Positions 47,500 to 60,000 of a stretch of 64,000 nucleotides of DNA are shown here, in pieces (the first letter of the stretch is position 1; the number at the start of each line of letters is the position of its first letter). The notes below the pieces were generated by a model. The model was not told the origin of the DNA. It did no database searches and worked only from the letters and a program-made list of their open reading frames with translations. Location: positions 172,001-236,000 of the forward strand of contig JAGFBZ010002117.1 of assembly GCA_018398805.1 (NCBI GenBank), read 5' to 3'. The translations under genes and the position numbers were made by a program. The DNA comes from Hirundichthys speculiger (lineage: Eukaryota; Chordata; Actinopteri; Beloniformes; Exocoetidae).

Positions 47500-47806
47500 G
47501 ACTAATGCTGCGTACCACCTGAGAAACTGTTCAGCTCTCTGAGTACCACCATGATGACCAATTTTAAAATATAGCCATATATGCCTTCTCAATTAGCTTT
47601 AAACACACAGAGATGTTTATTCCTTATTGTAGTTATTTATTGTTACCTGAATTTCGCTTGAAATGTATTTATAATGCATTGTATGTTTCCGATTTAATTT
47701 TTTTTAAAAAAGGGAAAATGTGGAAAGTCCTGACATTCCCCCACGTACCACCAGAGAGCGCTGGCGTACCACCAGTGGTATCTGTGCCACAGTTTGCGCA
47801 CCACTG
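47500..47806. mobile_element. hAT-E relative, 5'-truncated
   Basis: It shares GCGTACCACCTGAGAAACTG-like and TCTCTGAGTACCACCATGAT sequence with 56469-56887, and ends GTTTGCGCACCACTG. The CAGTGGTTCTCAAAC-type left end is missing. Confidence 0.65.
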
Positions 47807-48886
47807 CAATAGAGGATACATTATTCAGTCCTCCGTCGCTACACAACAAGGTATACAAGTAACGTGAAGCCGGCCGGGACCGCCGGTCCGGCAGCAAACA
47901 TCGTAAAGTTAAAAATAAATGTTACATAACAATGAAGTTAATCCATGAAAAAAGTCTCAAACAAACACAATAAGATGGTTTCGTAACATTTATATCTTTA
48001 AGAACTACGGAAATACTTTGTATTTGTTGCTAGCTTTTTTTGGCGCGATCCTTCTCAAAGCTGTCTTGGCTAAATTACCCAGTGCCTTCTGGGTAGCCCT
48101 TACTACCAAAGGTGGTGTCGGAGAATCTCAATTTTGAGGGCGATACAGCACTCAAACTCGTCCCTCAATTTGACGTTCTTAGAATCGGGACAGCACTGGC
48201 ACTTAGCGGTAGCGCGCATTTTTGAGATTGAGGGTTGAGATTGAGGGTTAAGGGAGGAATTGGAATTCACCCTTAGTTCCTGATGCAAAGGGAGTCGTTC
48301 TCGATGCAGCTGCAACATTTTGATGATGAAAAGGTGTGAAGACGAGCCAAGTGGAGGTGGACAGAAGTGAGGGAGCGTCAAACAGCACTGCTCTCCCGTT
48401 TCCTCGTTTTCATGTCATTTCCAAGCATTTCAGTGTCTAAAACTGCCGTACGTTGTTATGAGGAGATAGAAAAGAGAAGCTTTTACGTGGTCAAACAAAC
48501 AAGATTTCCAAAGCTTTGGGGACTGAAATAACGAGAGGCGTCAACATGAAGCCCCAGATGTTCACAAAGATGCCACTGCTGAACTGGGTTCTTCTGGACC
48601 ACTGAGATCATCGGCCAAGAACTCTTCTGCTCACACAGCGGCCCATCAGAACCAGGCTGAAGTTTTTACTGATCTGTCCTTTGATCCGATGAGATCAAGC
48701 TTCACAGAGTTTGGCACATGGATGCAATTTGTTGTTTGGCGTATTGTGAATAATAATGTTCCAAATAATGACTCTTCAGCCAGTTGATACATCTGTTCCA
48801 TAACTTCTGCTGCTAATCAAGTGCGCCTGATAAGCAAAACCTGTCTGCTTTTCTTTTCAAATTGTCTGGAAGCAGTAACGGAGTTA
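47807..48886. other. Intergenic, possible decayed repeats
   Basis: 48110-48260 has GAATCTCAATTTTGAGG with partial complements, which may be an old MITE. 48440-48720 translates in pieces reminiscent of a Tc1 transposase (SKALGTEI, PRTLLLTQR). Neither can be bounded. Confidence 0.35.
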
Positions 48887-50354
48887 GGCCTTGATCGTAC
48901 ACTCCCGCTAGCTGCTTCCCTAAAGCCGCTACCCACTATGCCGACTCCCTTACTCACATTGTAGGTGTGGCAAGGGGCGTGTCTTTTGCCCTTTCCGCAA
49001 ACTTGGTATCTTGCTATCACGGGTTTAGGGTAGCAGGTAGCGGGTAGCGACCACCCGCTACCTGCTACCCTAAACCCATGATCACAAGATACCGAGTTTG
49101 CGGAAAGTGCAACTCACATGTCGGTGCGTAAAAGAGCGCGTCCAAAGGGCATAAATGTGCGTCCACCTGGTCACATGTGGACGTGCACAAACAGCTCTAC
49201 CTCTCAATTACGCATCACAGTATTACTGTCATACGTTTTTATTCTCTTGAGGTCAGAGGATGTCTGGTCAGCAGTTGTGGTGGATGTGGGAATAGTCACA
49301 GCCAGACATGTCAGTCTGCACAGCTGTGGCATGATCTCATCCAGATGTCTGCTGTGGAGGAAACCAAGGAGATCTTTGGGACATTTCCCTTCAAAATCCG
49401 TCGTGGCCTCCATCACAGTCACTTCTGTATTTAAACAGGTCAGATCATCAAACAGAGCTCCGTGGCTCTGGTGTCAAGCTGGAAAAGGTTGGATGAGGGA
49501 ATTTATTTCTGATATGTCTGAAACTGAACATAAACTGTTCCTGATCTTTAAAATGGTTCTGTAACTGGCAGATAAGGTTGTCCAGAACTCTGTTGTGGAG
49601 TTTCTTGTACTGTGAACGTATCCCTTCGTGCACTGGTCCTCTCCTTGCGCTCGGAGCACCAGAGATGTTCTCAGTGGTAGAAGGTAGATGTCATCATACC
49701 TGTTCCTCTGGCTTCCTCTGTCACAAAACTCTTTCACCTCTGACAGACAGAACTGCTCAACAGTGATTCGTTCTGCAGTGTTTTAAAAAGCAAATCAGCT
49801 GTCGTCTCATCCACCATAACGACAAATGGTGTTATATGGTTGACAACCATATAGTTGATATGGCGCACACACACTATAGACGCACAGCTGTCCCAGACTT
49901 CCCTGCTGAGAATATGTTCCAGCGGCTCTGCCTGGCTGTGTTTACTGGGAGGACACCAACTATCTGGGACTTTCAGGTAGCTGATAGGAATTGTCTGTGT
50001 AAAAATATTTATATGTATATGTCAGTGCAGAGGAGGAGGAGGAAGGAAGAGGAGGAAGCTCTACAGCAGAGTCCCAGACGAGCTGTACACCAGAGCTGCT
50101 CTGATCTGGATGAAAAGACGCTCCATAGCGGTTAGCGGGTAGCACAACCCGGTCTTAAAGGCAACGGCTGCTGACGCACTGATTGGTTTAACAGGTGGAA
50201 CGTCCTAACCACTCCTATGATAATGTAGCGGGTAGCACAGGTGGGATAGCAGGTTTAGCAAGGTGGAAGATTACATTCTTTGCAGGGGAACGCCCTCCCG
50301 CTACCCGCTATCCCTAAATAGCGGCTTTAGGAGATCTGGCGGAAGATGGGGCCC
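48887..50354. mobile_element. PIF/Harbinger-like element, TTA flanks
   Basis: The left end GGCCTTGATCGTACACTCCC and right end GCGGAAGATGGGGCCC are imperfectly inverted. TTA stands on both sides (48884-48886 and 50355-50357), the 3-bp TWA duplication typical of PIF/Harbinger. Subterminal words such as GCTACCCGCTA repeat many times. Internal frames are degraded and give no secure transposase. A 437-bp relative is at 54129-54565. Confidence 0.7.
48991..49107. repeat. Long near-perfect palindrome (~117 bp)
   Basis: The left arm starts CTTTCCGCAAACTTGGTATC and contains GGGTTTAGGGTAGCAGGTAG. The right arm is its complement, ending GATACCGAGTTTGCGGAAAG. Arms are about 55 bp with almost no loop, centred near 49049. 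Confidence 0.9.
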
Positions 50355-50357
50355 TTA

Positions 50358-50987
50358 ATTTCTTAAATGAAGATCTTTCCTCCTTTCTCTCCTTCCTATT
50401 CTGTTCTTCCTGATTCACTGTAGAAACAGAAAAGCTTTATTTTTTCATATCGTGGATTCAAGTGCATGAAGATGTCTGATTTTGCACTTAAGGCGTCTGT
50501 TTGGTTTTCGACCAAAGATCTTGCAAAACACACAGTGAGTGAAGTTTCACCACAAATGTTTTAACCCAGATGTTTTAATCCAAACATTTCAAACCAGATG
50601 TTTCAACCCAGATGTTTAAACGTAGATGTTTTAATCCAGACATTTCTAACCAGTTCATTTCAGTCAGCATGCCAAGTCATGAAGCAATCAGTTGTGCTGA
50701 AATGACGCTGCAGGAATTTTGTCCTTTATAGAGTCCTCCAGAGTCCAGGTGTTTACAGAGTAAAACATTCATGTCTCTTTCTGTGACAGACGTCACCGGT
50801 GCAGCTAGCAGCCTCCAAGCTACACTCTGGTTGGGGTTACAACATTCCTCTGATGTCAATCAGGGTTGGGTCCGACAGGTGCTTTAAAATGCACCTGAGC
50901 CGAGTTACCTGTCAGTGTGCAGCCAGAGAGCCTCCCCCGAGCACGTTTGTCTGTCTTCTAGCTGTTTGAGAGAAAAATCCTGAAGAG
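50358..50987 (+). other. Region upstream of the transglutaminase start
   Basis: Apart from the short tandem repeat no element was recognised. A TTTAAAAT stretch at 50883-50890 is about 100 bp upstream of the start codon and could serve as a TATA-like box; this is a guess from position only. Confidence 0.35.
50548..50655. repeat. Degenerate short tandem repeat (CAGATGTTTTAAYCC-like)
   Basis: About six loose copies of a CCAGATGTTTTAACCCA-like word of 15-18 bp with variable spacing. Confidence 0.6.
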
Positions 50988-51012
50988 ATGCCTGCAGAGA
51001 TGCGCCAGTCTG
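50988..51012 (+). CDS. tgm5l: tgm5l exon 1
   Basis: Encodes MPAEMRQS plus one base. Donor GTGAGT. The phase joins exon 2 as [10 protein letters not shown]. Short first exons with a few codons are usual for this family. The second in-frame ATG (residue 5) is an alternative start. Confidence 0.7.
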
Positions 51013-54000
51013 GTGAGTTCAGCAGCTTTTTATTCCTTTATTTCTTTTTGATCTTGTCATGTCTTGTTCTGCTCTGAAACTGGAGTGTATGTAACTTAAA
51101 GCATTTTAAACAGTACATTGATATAAATATAAATATAGGTGAAGGTCTACCTTCCTCCTAACGGCTCAGAGTAATTCATGCCTTCATAACCTGTCGACTG
51201 CATGGCTGCAGCTCTACTTGGGGAGCGGCCAGTCGTTACTCCGTTGTTCAGAAAGCAGCAGCTCGCCCTCTAACAGGGAACAAACGCCATCACCACATCA
51301 CTGCTGAGCCGCCTTCACTGGTTTTCTGTCCAGTTCAGGATCCAGTTTCAGATTCCACTGCTGGTTTTTAAGAGTCTCAACAGCAGGGCAGCACCTTACC
51401 AGTCAGAAGCTTTAAAGCAGTCAGAGCTCTGAGATCAACCAACCAGATGCTCCTGACAGATCCAAACTAAAAAGCAGAGCTTTTTCTGTCGTTGCTCCTA
51501 AAATGTGGACCAGTTTACCTTCTAACGTCAGGTCTGACGGCTGATCCTTTTAAATGATAAAATAAATCACTGGCCTTTCCTCCTCACACACATTCCTTGT
51601 TTGCATATTTACATAAATCTGATGTTCTTATATTAGATGGTCCGAGTCACCTTTCTGGTTTTCTGTGAGCGGTCTAGCGGCCACAGAGGGGATGATAAAC
51701 GCCTGCATCTGTGCAGAAGAGGGTGATGTGAGCTGCGATTGATCACGGATTAGATAAAGAAACAGGCCAATCTGATCAATCTGTTCAGACTCTGATCCAA
51801 CCATCAGCCGTGACGGGTGGCTGATGGCAGACATGGAACACTGAGTCCCTTATAACAAAAAGATAAAAAAAAAAAAAAAAGATGTGGTCAGATTTAATTT
51901 CACTCTCTGTTTCCTGGTGATGCTTAAAAGCTGTCAGAAAACATTCAGATAACGTGCTTGGCTGAAGGAAAATAACTAATTTACAACCCGGGAATTCAAA
52001 ACAGTTGAGCTGGAGCCTGTTGAGATCTTCTTCAAAGCTGGATGGAAAAGTGAAACGTCAGGGTGTGATTGTCTTTGGGGCTCTGACGAGCAGCAGGTCT
52101 TCAGTTCCTCACTGGTCCAAGGTTCCATGGTGGATCTGAGTTCCCTGCTCTGTCCTTTACCAAACTCCTTCATTTAATTCAGTGTTCTGCAGCACCTTCA
52201 CTAAGACGTTCCTTATCTGTTCTAAACTTTGTTTTATTCCTTTTATAGTCTATTTATGGTTATTTATTCTGTTTTTTTCTGTTTTTTGTTTTGCATCTTA
52301 ATGCCTTTATAAAGCACTTTCACTTGGCTCTCTGCGCGATATGCTCTGCAAATAACCTCACCTCGGCTCAACCACGTGGGTATGAATGTGATGATAATAT
52401 AATATAATATAATATAATATAATATAATTAATGAGTCAACGCGTTATTATCGCGTTAACTCATTAATTTATTAACACCCACATTTATTTTATCGCATTAA
52501 CGCATGTTGCTCACATGCTTTTATTTTGAAAAGCCTGTTACTGAAACTAAAGCAGAAAAGCTAAAACAGACATGGAGAACGGTAAAAAGCCGTGAACTTT
52601 ACAGTTCAGGTAGCAACTCAGGTAGCAATATTAACAATTCTGTCTGAAAAAAAAATTCTGTCTAAGCCTATGGTTTAAAGCCTTAACAGTCGATAGTTTG
52701 GCCATGCTTTCATATAATTTACCTTGTGCATCTCACAACCTGAACATCTATCTCTTCTTGGCCGTGATGCGCCACTAGCGGTTTCACGCTCGCTCTCGAG
52801 GATCTGCACTTTCACCAGCCGCCATTGTTCTGCAACTCCGAGCAGACGAGCGTCCTGTTGGGACATGCCCCATCATCACACGCTCCCCTCCCTGCAGCGC
52901 TCGTGACATTTAACCTGGACGAGTGCGGTTTAGTGTTTTAGTCACTGTCACCGTTTCTGCCGCCGCAGTACGTCACGCTGACTCGTGGCGGGTTGCTGGA
53001 GCGAATCCAGGATACTCCGCTCCCTCCTCTGACACCGTGAAGCTGCTCGGCCTTTGAAGCCAGCAGGTTTTTCTGAAGCGTAACGAGAAGGTCTCGTTTA
53101 GGCGTTGAATGAAAGTTGCAACACTGTTGTTTGGTGACGTCATTGAATGTGATGTTGGGGATCTGAATCACCTTTTTTTTCTCTTCAACCATAATAAATC
53201 TGTGATCTTCAGAAGCCAAAAGTAAAGAAAATATTATCTGAACATGGATGACTGTCAAATGAAAATGAATAATAATTTGAATTTACTAGGATTTTCACTT
53301 TTTTTAGTTTTTGTTGTTTTAGCAGTATTTATTTATTTAATAATATCCATGACAGCTTATTTGCCAGAGATCTCTCAGCGATGACATCTGTACCATCTGT
53401 TCAGTCTTCATTAACTCGACGGATGAAGACGGTTGTACAGTGATCCCTCGCCAATTCGCGCTTTAAGTACCGAGGTTTTAGTGCTTTTAATTATAATATA
53501 ATTTAAAAAAAAAATTTTAATCGTGGAAACATCACAGGATGTTGTGCGCGTTCTCTCGCAGTGAAGAAATGTTGTGAGCCAGCCTGGCCCCTTTAAGAAG
53601 GTGGCCTCATGGGTAATGGTGTGGCCTTATGGGTAATGTAGTGTGTGTGTCAGAATGAAAACGAGGTTAGATGAAAGAGCGGTTTCTTTACTACGGTTCA
53701 GAGACCAGAGGCTTTGAAGGTAACAGAAAGACCACAGTTGAGAATTTGTCTTGTTTCAAGCACAATTTAGAGCATATACTCATAAATAAGATGTACCCAA
53801 ATTTACAAACAACAACGGTATAGATAAACGATGGGCGGATTTGACGATCTTTATCTGTTTCTTTTGCCCTTCAGTTTTCAGCGACGTGGACCTCCACTGT
53901 CGGTCCAACAACCAGGAACACCACACCCATGAGATCTCAGTGGACCAGCTGGTCGTGAGGCGAGGCCAGCCCTTCACCGTGACCATCAAACTGACGCAGC

Positions 54001-57000
54001 CCTTCAACTCTGACCTCCACCCCCTCGCCATCACCGCAGAGACGGGTAGGACTCCCTGTTCCGGATGAAGAAATGCTTGGTTGACCTAACAGCCGGTTCA
54101 ACGCGAGAAAAACAAACCAAAACACTAAGGGCCCGATCTTCCGCCAGACCTGCTAAAGCCGCTATTAATGGATAGCGGGTAGCGGGAGGGGCGTTCCTCC
54201 GCAAAGAACCTTGCTTAACCCGCTATCCCACCTGCGCTACCCGCTACATTATGCATGGGAGTGTTTAGGGCGTTCCACCTGGTGGATGCGCATTGATGCT
54301 ATTTGGACGCGCTTTTGTACGCGCCGACATGCGGGTTGTAGGTGGTCTGACCACCTGCTACCCACAACCCGCGATCGCAAGATACCGAGTTTGCAGAAAG
54401 GGTAAAGGACACGCCCATTGCAAAGTGAGTAAGGGAGTCGGCATAACGGGTAGCGGCTTTAGCGAGCAGAAGATTGCATTAGCGGTTAGCCTTAGGTTCC
54501 TAAACCCGCAATTTGCGAGTAGAGGCTAGTGGGTAGCGGCTAGCGGGAAGTGTACGATCGGGGCCTAAATTCTGGGTGAAAAACGTCTCGGTGTCAGTGA
54601 GATTATCCGTCTACACGGCAAGATTTTATTATCTGGTTTAGATCCGGTGAACATTCAGGGGTTGGAAACAAGTGAATTTTAGATCAAATTATTACAGTAG
54701 AGAGACTTGTGACAGACACAGAAAATTTACAAATTATTCATGGTTCTAGCTCAGACCCAGGAAAAAAAATATATATATTTTTATGTATAAAAATAAATAA
54801 ATTCAATAAATACATTCAAAAAACAAAATAAATAAAAATTAAAGAAAATAAATAAATAAAACAAATGAAAAAAATATTACTGCATGGAAGGATATTTCAC
54901 TAAAATCAAAAAAGACACCTTGTTTTTATTTATTTTATTTTAGCTCAGTTTTTTTTTTTTTGCTGTGCAGTAACAGGACGATGAACTCATAAATAAAAGT
55001 GGATATTACTCAATTCTATCAGAACATGTTTACGTGGTTACTTGAAACAAAATTTTTACAGTGAAAGAGGAAGATAAAAGCTTGTCAAGGCAAGTTAAGG
55101 CATGAAAGTCATATTTATAATAAGTGTGTTGTTTAATTGTTGTATAACTGTCTCACTAGAAACTCACCCAAGTACAGGTAAAATACAACATTCAACAATT
55201 ATTTTTTCCATTACTAGAGTAGACGTGGACGGTACGGTACGGTTAAAATAAGGTAAAGATTTCAAATCTTGGCGAGAACAAAACAGCTTGCAGTGTCGTT
55301 GCAGTTGTCGCAGGTAGTGACGTGTCCATTCGTAGCAGCGTCGAAACGAAAGAGAATCAAAAACTATCGGGCGAGGAACGTCCGGAGAGCAGCAGTGGAT
55401 GCATTTATAGCTAAAGTGTTGTTGCCTGACTCCATCAGTGGCTCCTCCTCCTCTCCACAGGTGAGAAACCGTCCGAAGACCTGGGGACAATGTCACGTTT
55501 CGGCGTCCCGGACCCACCGCGGCGTCCGCTGTCTGCAAAGGCGGTTTGGAAGGGCGCAGCTTGACGTGAAGTCTTCCCTCCACACGGGCGTCTTGACTCT
55601 GATCATCACCCCCCCGGCTGACGCCCCCATAGGAGAGTACAAGCTCTCTGCGAAACACAGGAATGAGGAGAAGGTTCTGGCAAAACTGGAGGTGCTCTTC
55701 AACCCCTGGTGTCCCGGTAGGTGTAGTCGCTTATCTCTCCGCCCAACAAGTCACTTTAAATAATGGAGGGGTGTGGTTTCTGCCCAGCCGTAGAGGTGGA
55801 TGTGGGGTTGTGGGTCAGGGAACCGGGACGGCCTGATTATCACAGCTGCAGCAGATCATTAATTAGTTCATTCCTACCGTCTGAAATCACAGTGCTTGTA
55901 GCTGGTCGATGCGGCGGCAGCTTTGTGCTTGAACTTGCAGGACGTTTACATCCCTGATTCCCTTTCTCCGTAGACGACTGGGTGTTTCTGTCCGACGGGG
56001 CGCAAAGACAAGAGTATGTGATGAACGAGCAAGGAATAATCTACAGAGGAAGTGGAAAGTACATCTCCCCAATGAACTGGGACTATGGGCAGGTACGTGA
56101 GCACACACATCTTCCTTTTATTCTGCCGATATCCCACTCTAATTCTTGTAAAGTTTAGATTTTAAAACCATTGTCATGGCTAGGGGTGTGAAAAAAAATC
56201 GATTTGGCAATATATCGCGATTTTCGGCCGCCCAATATGAATATCGATTTCTCAGCTCCTAATATCGATTTTTTTTTATTGCTGTCAAGTATGTTGTAAT
56301 GGTTACTTAAATGTGCAAAAACACTAATAATAAACAATAAATAGGTTGTTTTGAAGCAAATAGTTTTGACTCAGTGTGTCCTCTGAATGATCAATATTAT
56401 CTGATGAACATATACAGCAACTTGATTTTTATATCTCTACTTTTAATTTTGATATTAACTGGGTAGAACAGAGGTTCTCAAACTTTTATTTACTGCGTAC
56501 CACTGAGAAACTGTTCAGCTCTCTGAGTACCACCATGATGACCAATTTTAAAATATAGCCATATATGCCTTCTCAATTAGCTTTAAACACACAGGAGAGA
56601 TGTTTATTCCTTATTGTAGTTATTTATTGTTACCTGAATTGTTACTTTACTGAATCAGACATTTACAACTGTTGCACTGCAACTGAATATGCAACAAATA
56701 TTTGTTTTAAAGACACAATTTAAATTATCTCAAGTTACACGTTCGTTTGAAACGTATTTATAATGCATTGTATGTTTCTGAAGTGAAAATGTGGAAAAAA
56801 TGTGGAAAGTCATGACATTCCCCGCGTACCGCCAAAGAGCGCTCGCGTACCACTGATGGTACACGTACCACAGTTTGCGCACCACTGGGGTAGAATATCG
56901 CAATATATCATGATATCACGATATCATGATAATATTGTATCATGATACATATCGTATTGCGAGGTAGCGTAGCGTTATCAAAAGTTAGCACGTTTAGGGT

Positions 57001-57015
57001 TTGAGAGCCACATCA

Positions 57016-57090
<75 letters not shown>

Positions 57091-60000
57091 CAGTTTGAGG
57101 ACAACATGGTGAAAATTTGCCTGAAGATGCTGGACCTCAACAACAAGCACCTGCGTGACCCAGCCAATGACGTTTCTGCTCGCTGCAACCCCATCTACGT
57201 CGGCCGCGTGGTCAGCGCCATGGTAGGACGCGCTCCCGCACGCGCCATCGCACGTCCGACTGTCGTCAAACAGGAAGGCAAAGTTCTTATTTTTGTTTTT
57301 GTTTTTTTAGATCAACAGCTTAGACGACCACGGCGTCGTGCAGGGAAACTGGGGAAGTCATTTTTGGGGCGGGGTCCCGCCCACCCACTGGAGCGGCAGC
57401 TATCCCATCCTGAAGCAGTGGTTTGACTCCAACTGCCGTCCGGTCAAGTACGGGCAGTGCTGGGTGTTCGCCGGCGTCATGTGTTCAGGTGACGTCTCCT
57501 CCTCACAGACCTTTAAGAGCATCAACTCTGGGGATTATTCTTCAAAACTAACATTACACAACTTTAGATTAAAAAAAAAAAAGTCAGTATAAAAAGAACC
57601 GGTCAAACCTCCAGTGACATCACGCACAGGTTTCTTTTGAAAAGCACTTTTTGGAAACGTGACTAAGTGAGCCAAGCGAGGAGGACTGAAGGCTGATTAA
57701 AGCCTGATTAATTGGTTTCAAAGCCACTCCCCAGAAACCTGCAGGGTGTCACAGGAGGGTTTGTCCAGTTCTCTTTATACGTCGAGGATTAAAATACATT
57801 GACTCACACTTTCAGGAGCAGCATTTAGGAGTTCAATAAGTCCACTGGGATTCATTTGTTTCTCTTCCACACCTGCTTTAGAAATAGATGTCAGACACTC
57901 ACTTTGTCTTAAAACATTCATAACGACGAGGACAAAGTTTCCGTTGGGAGCTGAAGGTTCAACCTCTCATGTTTCTAGTCGCTTTTAGTCTCTTTCGCTT
58001 TTACACCAATAAGAAATTGCTGAACACAGACTCAACTGAAGCTGCTGAGTACTGACGAGGTATCGACTCTCGTGTTTGGTTCCAGTGATGCGTCTGCTTG
58101 GCATCCCCTGCCGCGTGGTCTCCAACTACCAGTCCGCCCACGACACCAACAGCAACCTGACCATCGACGTTTACTACGCCGACTACGGAGTCAGAGAGAA
58201 GGAGTCCAGGGACAGCATCTGGTGAGACGCAGAGGCTGGATTTTAGTTTCCTCCAGCAGCTGCAGCCCAGTGGATCAGCGTAGACAGTCCTCGTAGACTC
58301 TCTGCATCGGTTCAAACACAGTCATCCAAACCATTTGACATGTTCGTCTCTCTAAAAACAGTCCATGTACGGAGGTACAGAGGCTGAGCATTTGACCGTG
58401 CACTCCTGAAGTCACCATCTGTAACTACCTTTGATGCTGTTACCTTAATGATGAGATGCTATCAAATGGGCTTTTAGCCTGTTTATGAAGAGACGCGCAC
58501 TCTTGGCTCAGTCACATGCATGAAAATAGCAGCCCTGCATCAAAAAGTTACGATTTTACAAAATGGGAGATATATTTATTAGAGCTGGGCAACGATTAAA
58601 ATTTTTAATCACGATTAATTGCATTATTTCCCTGATTAATCACAATTAATCGCATTGAATACGCAAAATCAAATAATGAATTCAAAAGTAGTGTAAAGGT
58701 CACTTTTATTTAAATGTTCTGTCATATGAACTAATGTGTCATAACATTTGTTGTTCAAACACATTTAACATCAGCACTTGTCAGTAACACATATTTAGTT
58801 TAAATCTCATGGGAAAACTTTAGTCATTTTTATTAAGAAGTAACAATCTCTCAACAGCTTTTCAGCAATTCCTTGCCGCACAAAGCCACTTCCGGGTCAC
58901 GTAAACCAGACAAATTAAATATTAAAAATAAATTCAGTCCTGTGGCCCGTTTTTTAATTTCATATTTTTGATCCAAGTCTGAAATTGAAATACGATAAAC
59001 CAGGCATTTTTTTGTTTTTTGTGTTGGATTCAAAAACAAAAAATGAAATAAAACGCCCTTTTTCCTTTTTCAATTTTTGATTGACAGTTGAAAATGGAAA
59101 GAACGAATGATACACGGATTGACATTTAATCCTATTTAAATATGATAAATATTTGCGATTTTTACAATTTTACAGCCAAAAGTTGGAATTTTTCAGTGCA
59201 AAAGTTGTGGTTTCGTAACTTAAAAAAAATTGACACCAAATAATAATTTGCTGTCAAAAAGTTGATTTTTTTTTTATTTTAGATTTTATGACAAAGATTC
59301 ACTTTCTTTACCACAGCTGTGATGTTGTGAAATTAGCAAATTTTACCTGAAACTTTTCTGATTTTTAAGACATAAAGTCATAATTTTATATGAAAAAGTT
59401 TTGATTTTGCAAAAATTGATGTTATGACAAAAAAGTTGAAACATTAAACCATGATTAAAGGACATAAAACTGCAGTCACAAGACATTTACAAATTTAGAT
59501 CAAATTGTAAATTATATATCGAAAAGTCACAATTTTGCAAAATTTTTGACAAAAACTTTCCAACAAAAAGTTGCCATTTTGTAAAATGTCTGATTTTACA
59601 GAAAAAATTTTTGATTTTAGGACAAAGTTGATAATTATAGGAAATTCACAATCTTACCAGAGTCATCATTTTATGTTAGAAAGTTTAACATTTCACAAGA
59701 AAAAGTTGCAATATTGAGTTAAAAAAAATTTATGGTAAAATGTCTCAATTATACTAAAAAAGCTTTGATTTTTCCATCAAAAGTTACAATCTTGTAGACT
59801 TCACAATTTTACGACAGAAGGTTTCTCCCTTTTTTTTTCCATCTGATGAGCATTTCTGTGATTGTCTTGTTGCAGATTTAAGTAACTGTAATTAAAAGTT
59901 GAGTGCAGTCGTGTGTGCTTTGTTTCAATCAGGGAACGCTCCAGAACGTTCCTGGAAAGGGACTTTTGCTCCACAAACCCCTGATCTTTCTGAATCTGAA

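Noticed and set aside
55164..55658. 164-codon minus-strand frame opposite transglutaminase exon 3
   Set aside because: It is a shadow of the GC-rich coding exon with no family resemblance.
57001..57194. Arg-Glu or Ser-Leu repeat frames
   Set aside because: Both arise from the (CT)n tract.
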